A model generated the notes under the pieces. It had not been told where the DNA came from. It saw nothing but the letters and a program-made list of their open reading frames with translations, and did no database searches. 5,258 nt of DNA, taken from Gordonia sp. (in: high G+C Gram-positive bacteria) (GTDB lineage Bacteria > Actinomycetota > Actinomycetes > Mycobacteriales > Mycobacteriaceae). A program made the translations under genes and the position numbers. The stretch lies in assembly GCA_030152405.1 (NCBI GenBank), contig JASLJL010000276.1, forward strand, positions 1-5,258. Reading direction: 5' to 3'. Position 1 is the stretch's first letter; each line of letters starts with the position of its first letter. Below, one piece after another: positions 5,257 through 5,258 of this stretch.

Positions 5257-5258
5257 GC

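Noticed and set aside
1..5258. CRISPR array, tRNA, rRNA, insertion sequence or phage system
   Set aside because: I saw no regularly spaced repeats, RNA gene signatures, transposase motifs or terminal inverted repeats. The genes look native in composition.

Overview
The window is high-GC DNA with tightly packed genes and strong GC bias at third codon positions. Together with a cholesterol-type 3-ketosteroid dehydrogenase gene, an adjacent MaoC-type hydratase gene and a textbook KstR operator, this points to a steroid-degrading actinobacterium of the Mycobacteriales, in the Gordonia / Rhodococcus / Williamsia neighbourhood. The genus cannot be fixed from the sequence alone.

Right half (about 2047-5258, minus strand): a three-gene operon reads leftwards. 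It contains kstD (3-ketosteroid-delta1-dehydrogenase, 3355-5052), then an Hsd4B/ChsH3-like enoyl-CoA hydratase (2493-3353) whose start lies 1 nt after the kstD stop and whose ribosome binding site is inside kstD, then a 143-aa DUF6918-like protein of unknown function (2047-2478) 14 nt further on. Upstream of kstD an 18-bp KstR-type palindrome (5077-5094) overlaps the -10 box of a candidate promoter, so the whole operon is probably repressed by KstR and induced by sterol-derived CoA thioesters. KstD acts on the steroid ring and the hydratase on side-chain beta-oxidation. The third protein is a candidate for an unassigned part of the regulon. Upstream of the operator there is an open frame (5095-5256) that may be the tail of another minus-strand gene.

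Centre (1972-2046): a strong 13-bp-stem hairpin sits between convergent genes and probably terminates one or both transcripts.

Left half (1-1971): a 14-helix DHA2-family MFS transporter (148-1755, minus) is followed after 4 nt by the start of an AraC-type regulator cut by the window edge (1-143, minus). Divergent from them is a tiny gene for a 44-aa single-span membrane protein (1837-1971, plus). The 81-bp gap between the divergent starts holds an 18-bp imperfect palindrome suited to a repressor. This half looks like an export module with its own regulator.

The window is largely ordinary metabolism and transport. The points most worth following are the DUF6918-like member of the KstR operon, the tiny membrane protein next to the transporter, and the transporter's loss of two hallmark motif residues.
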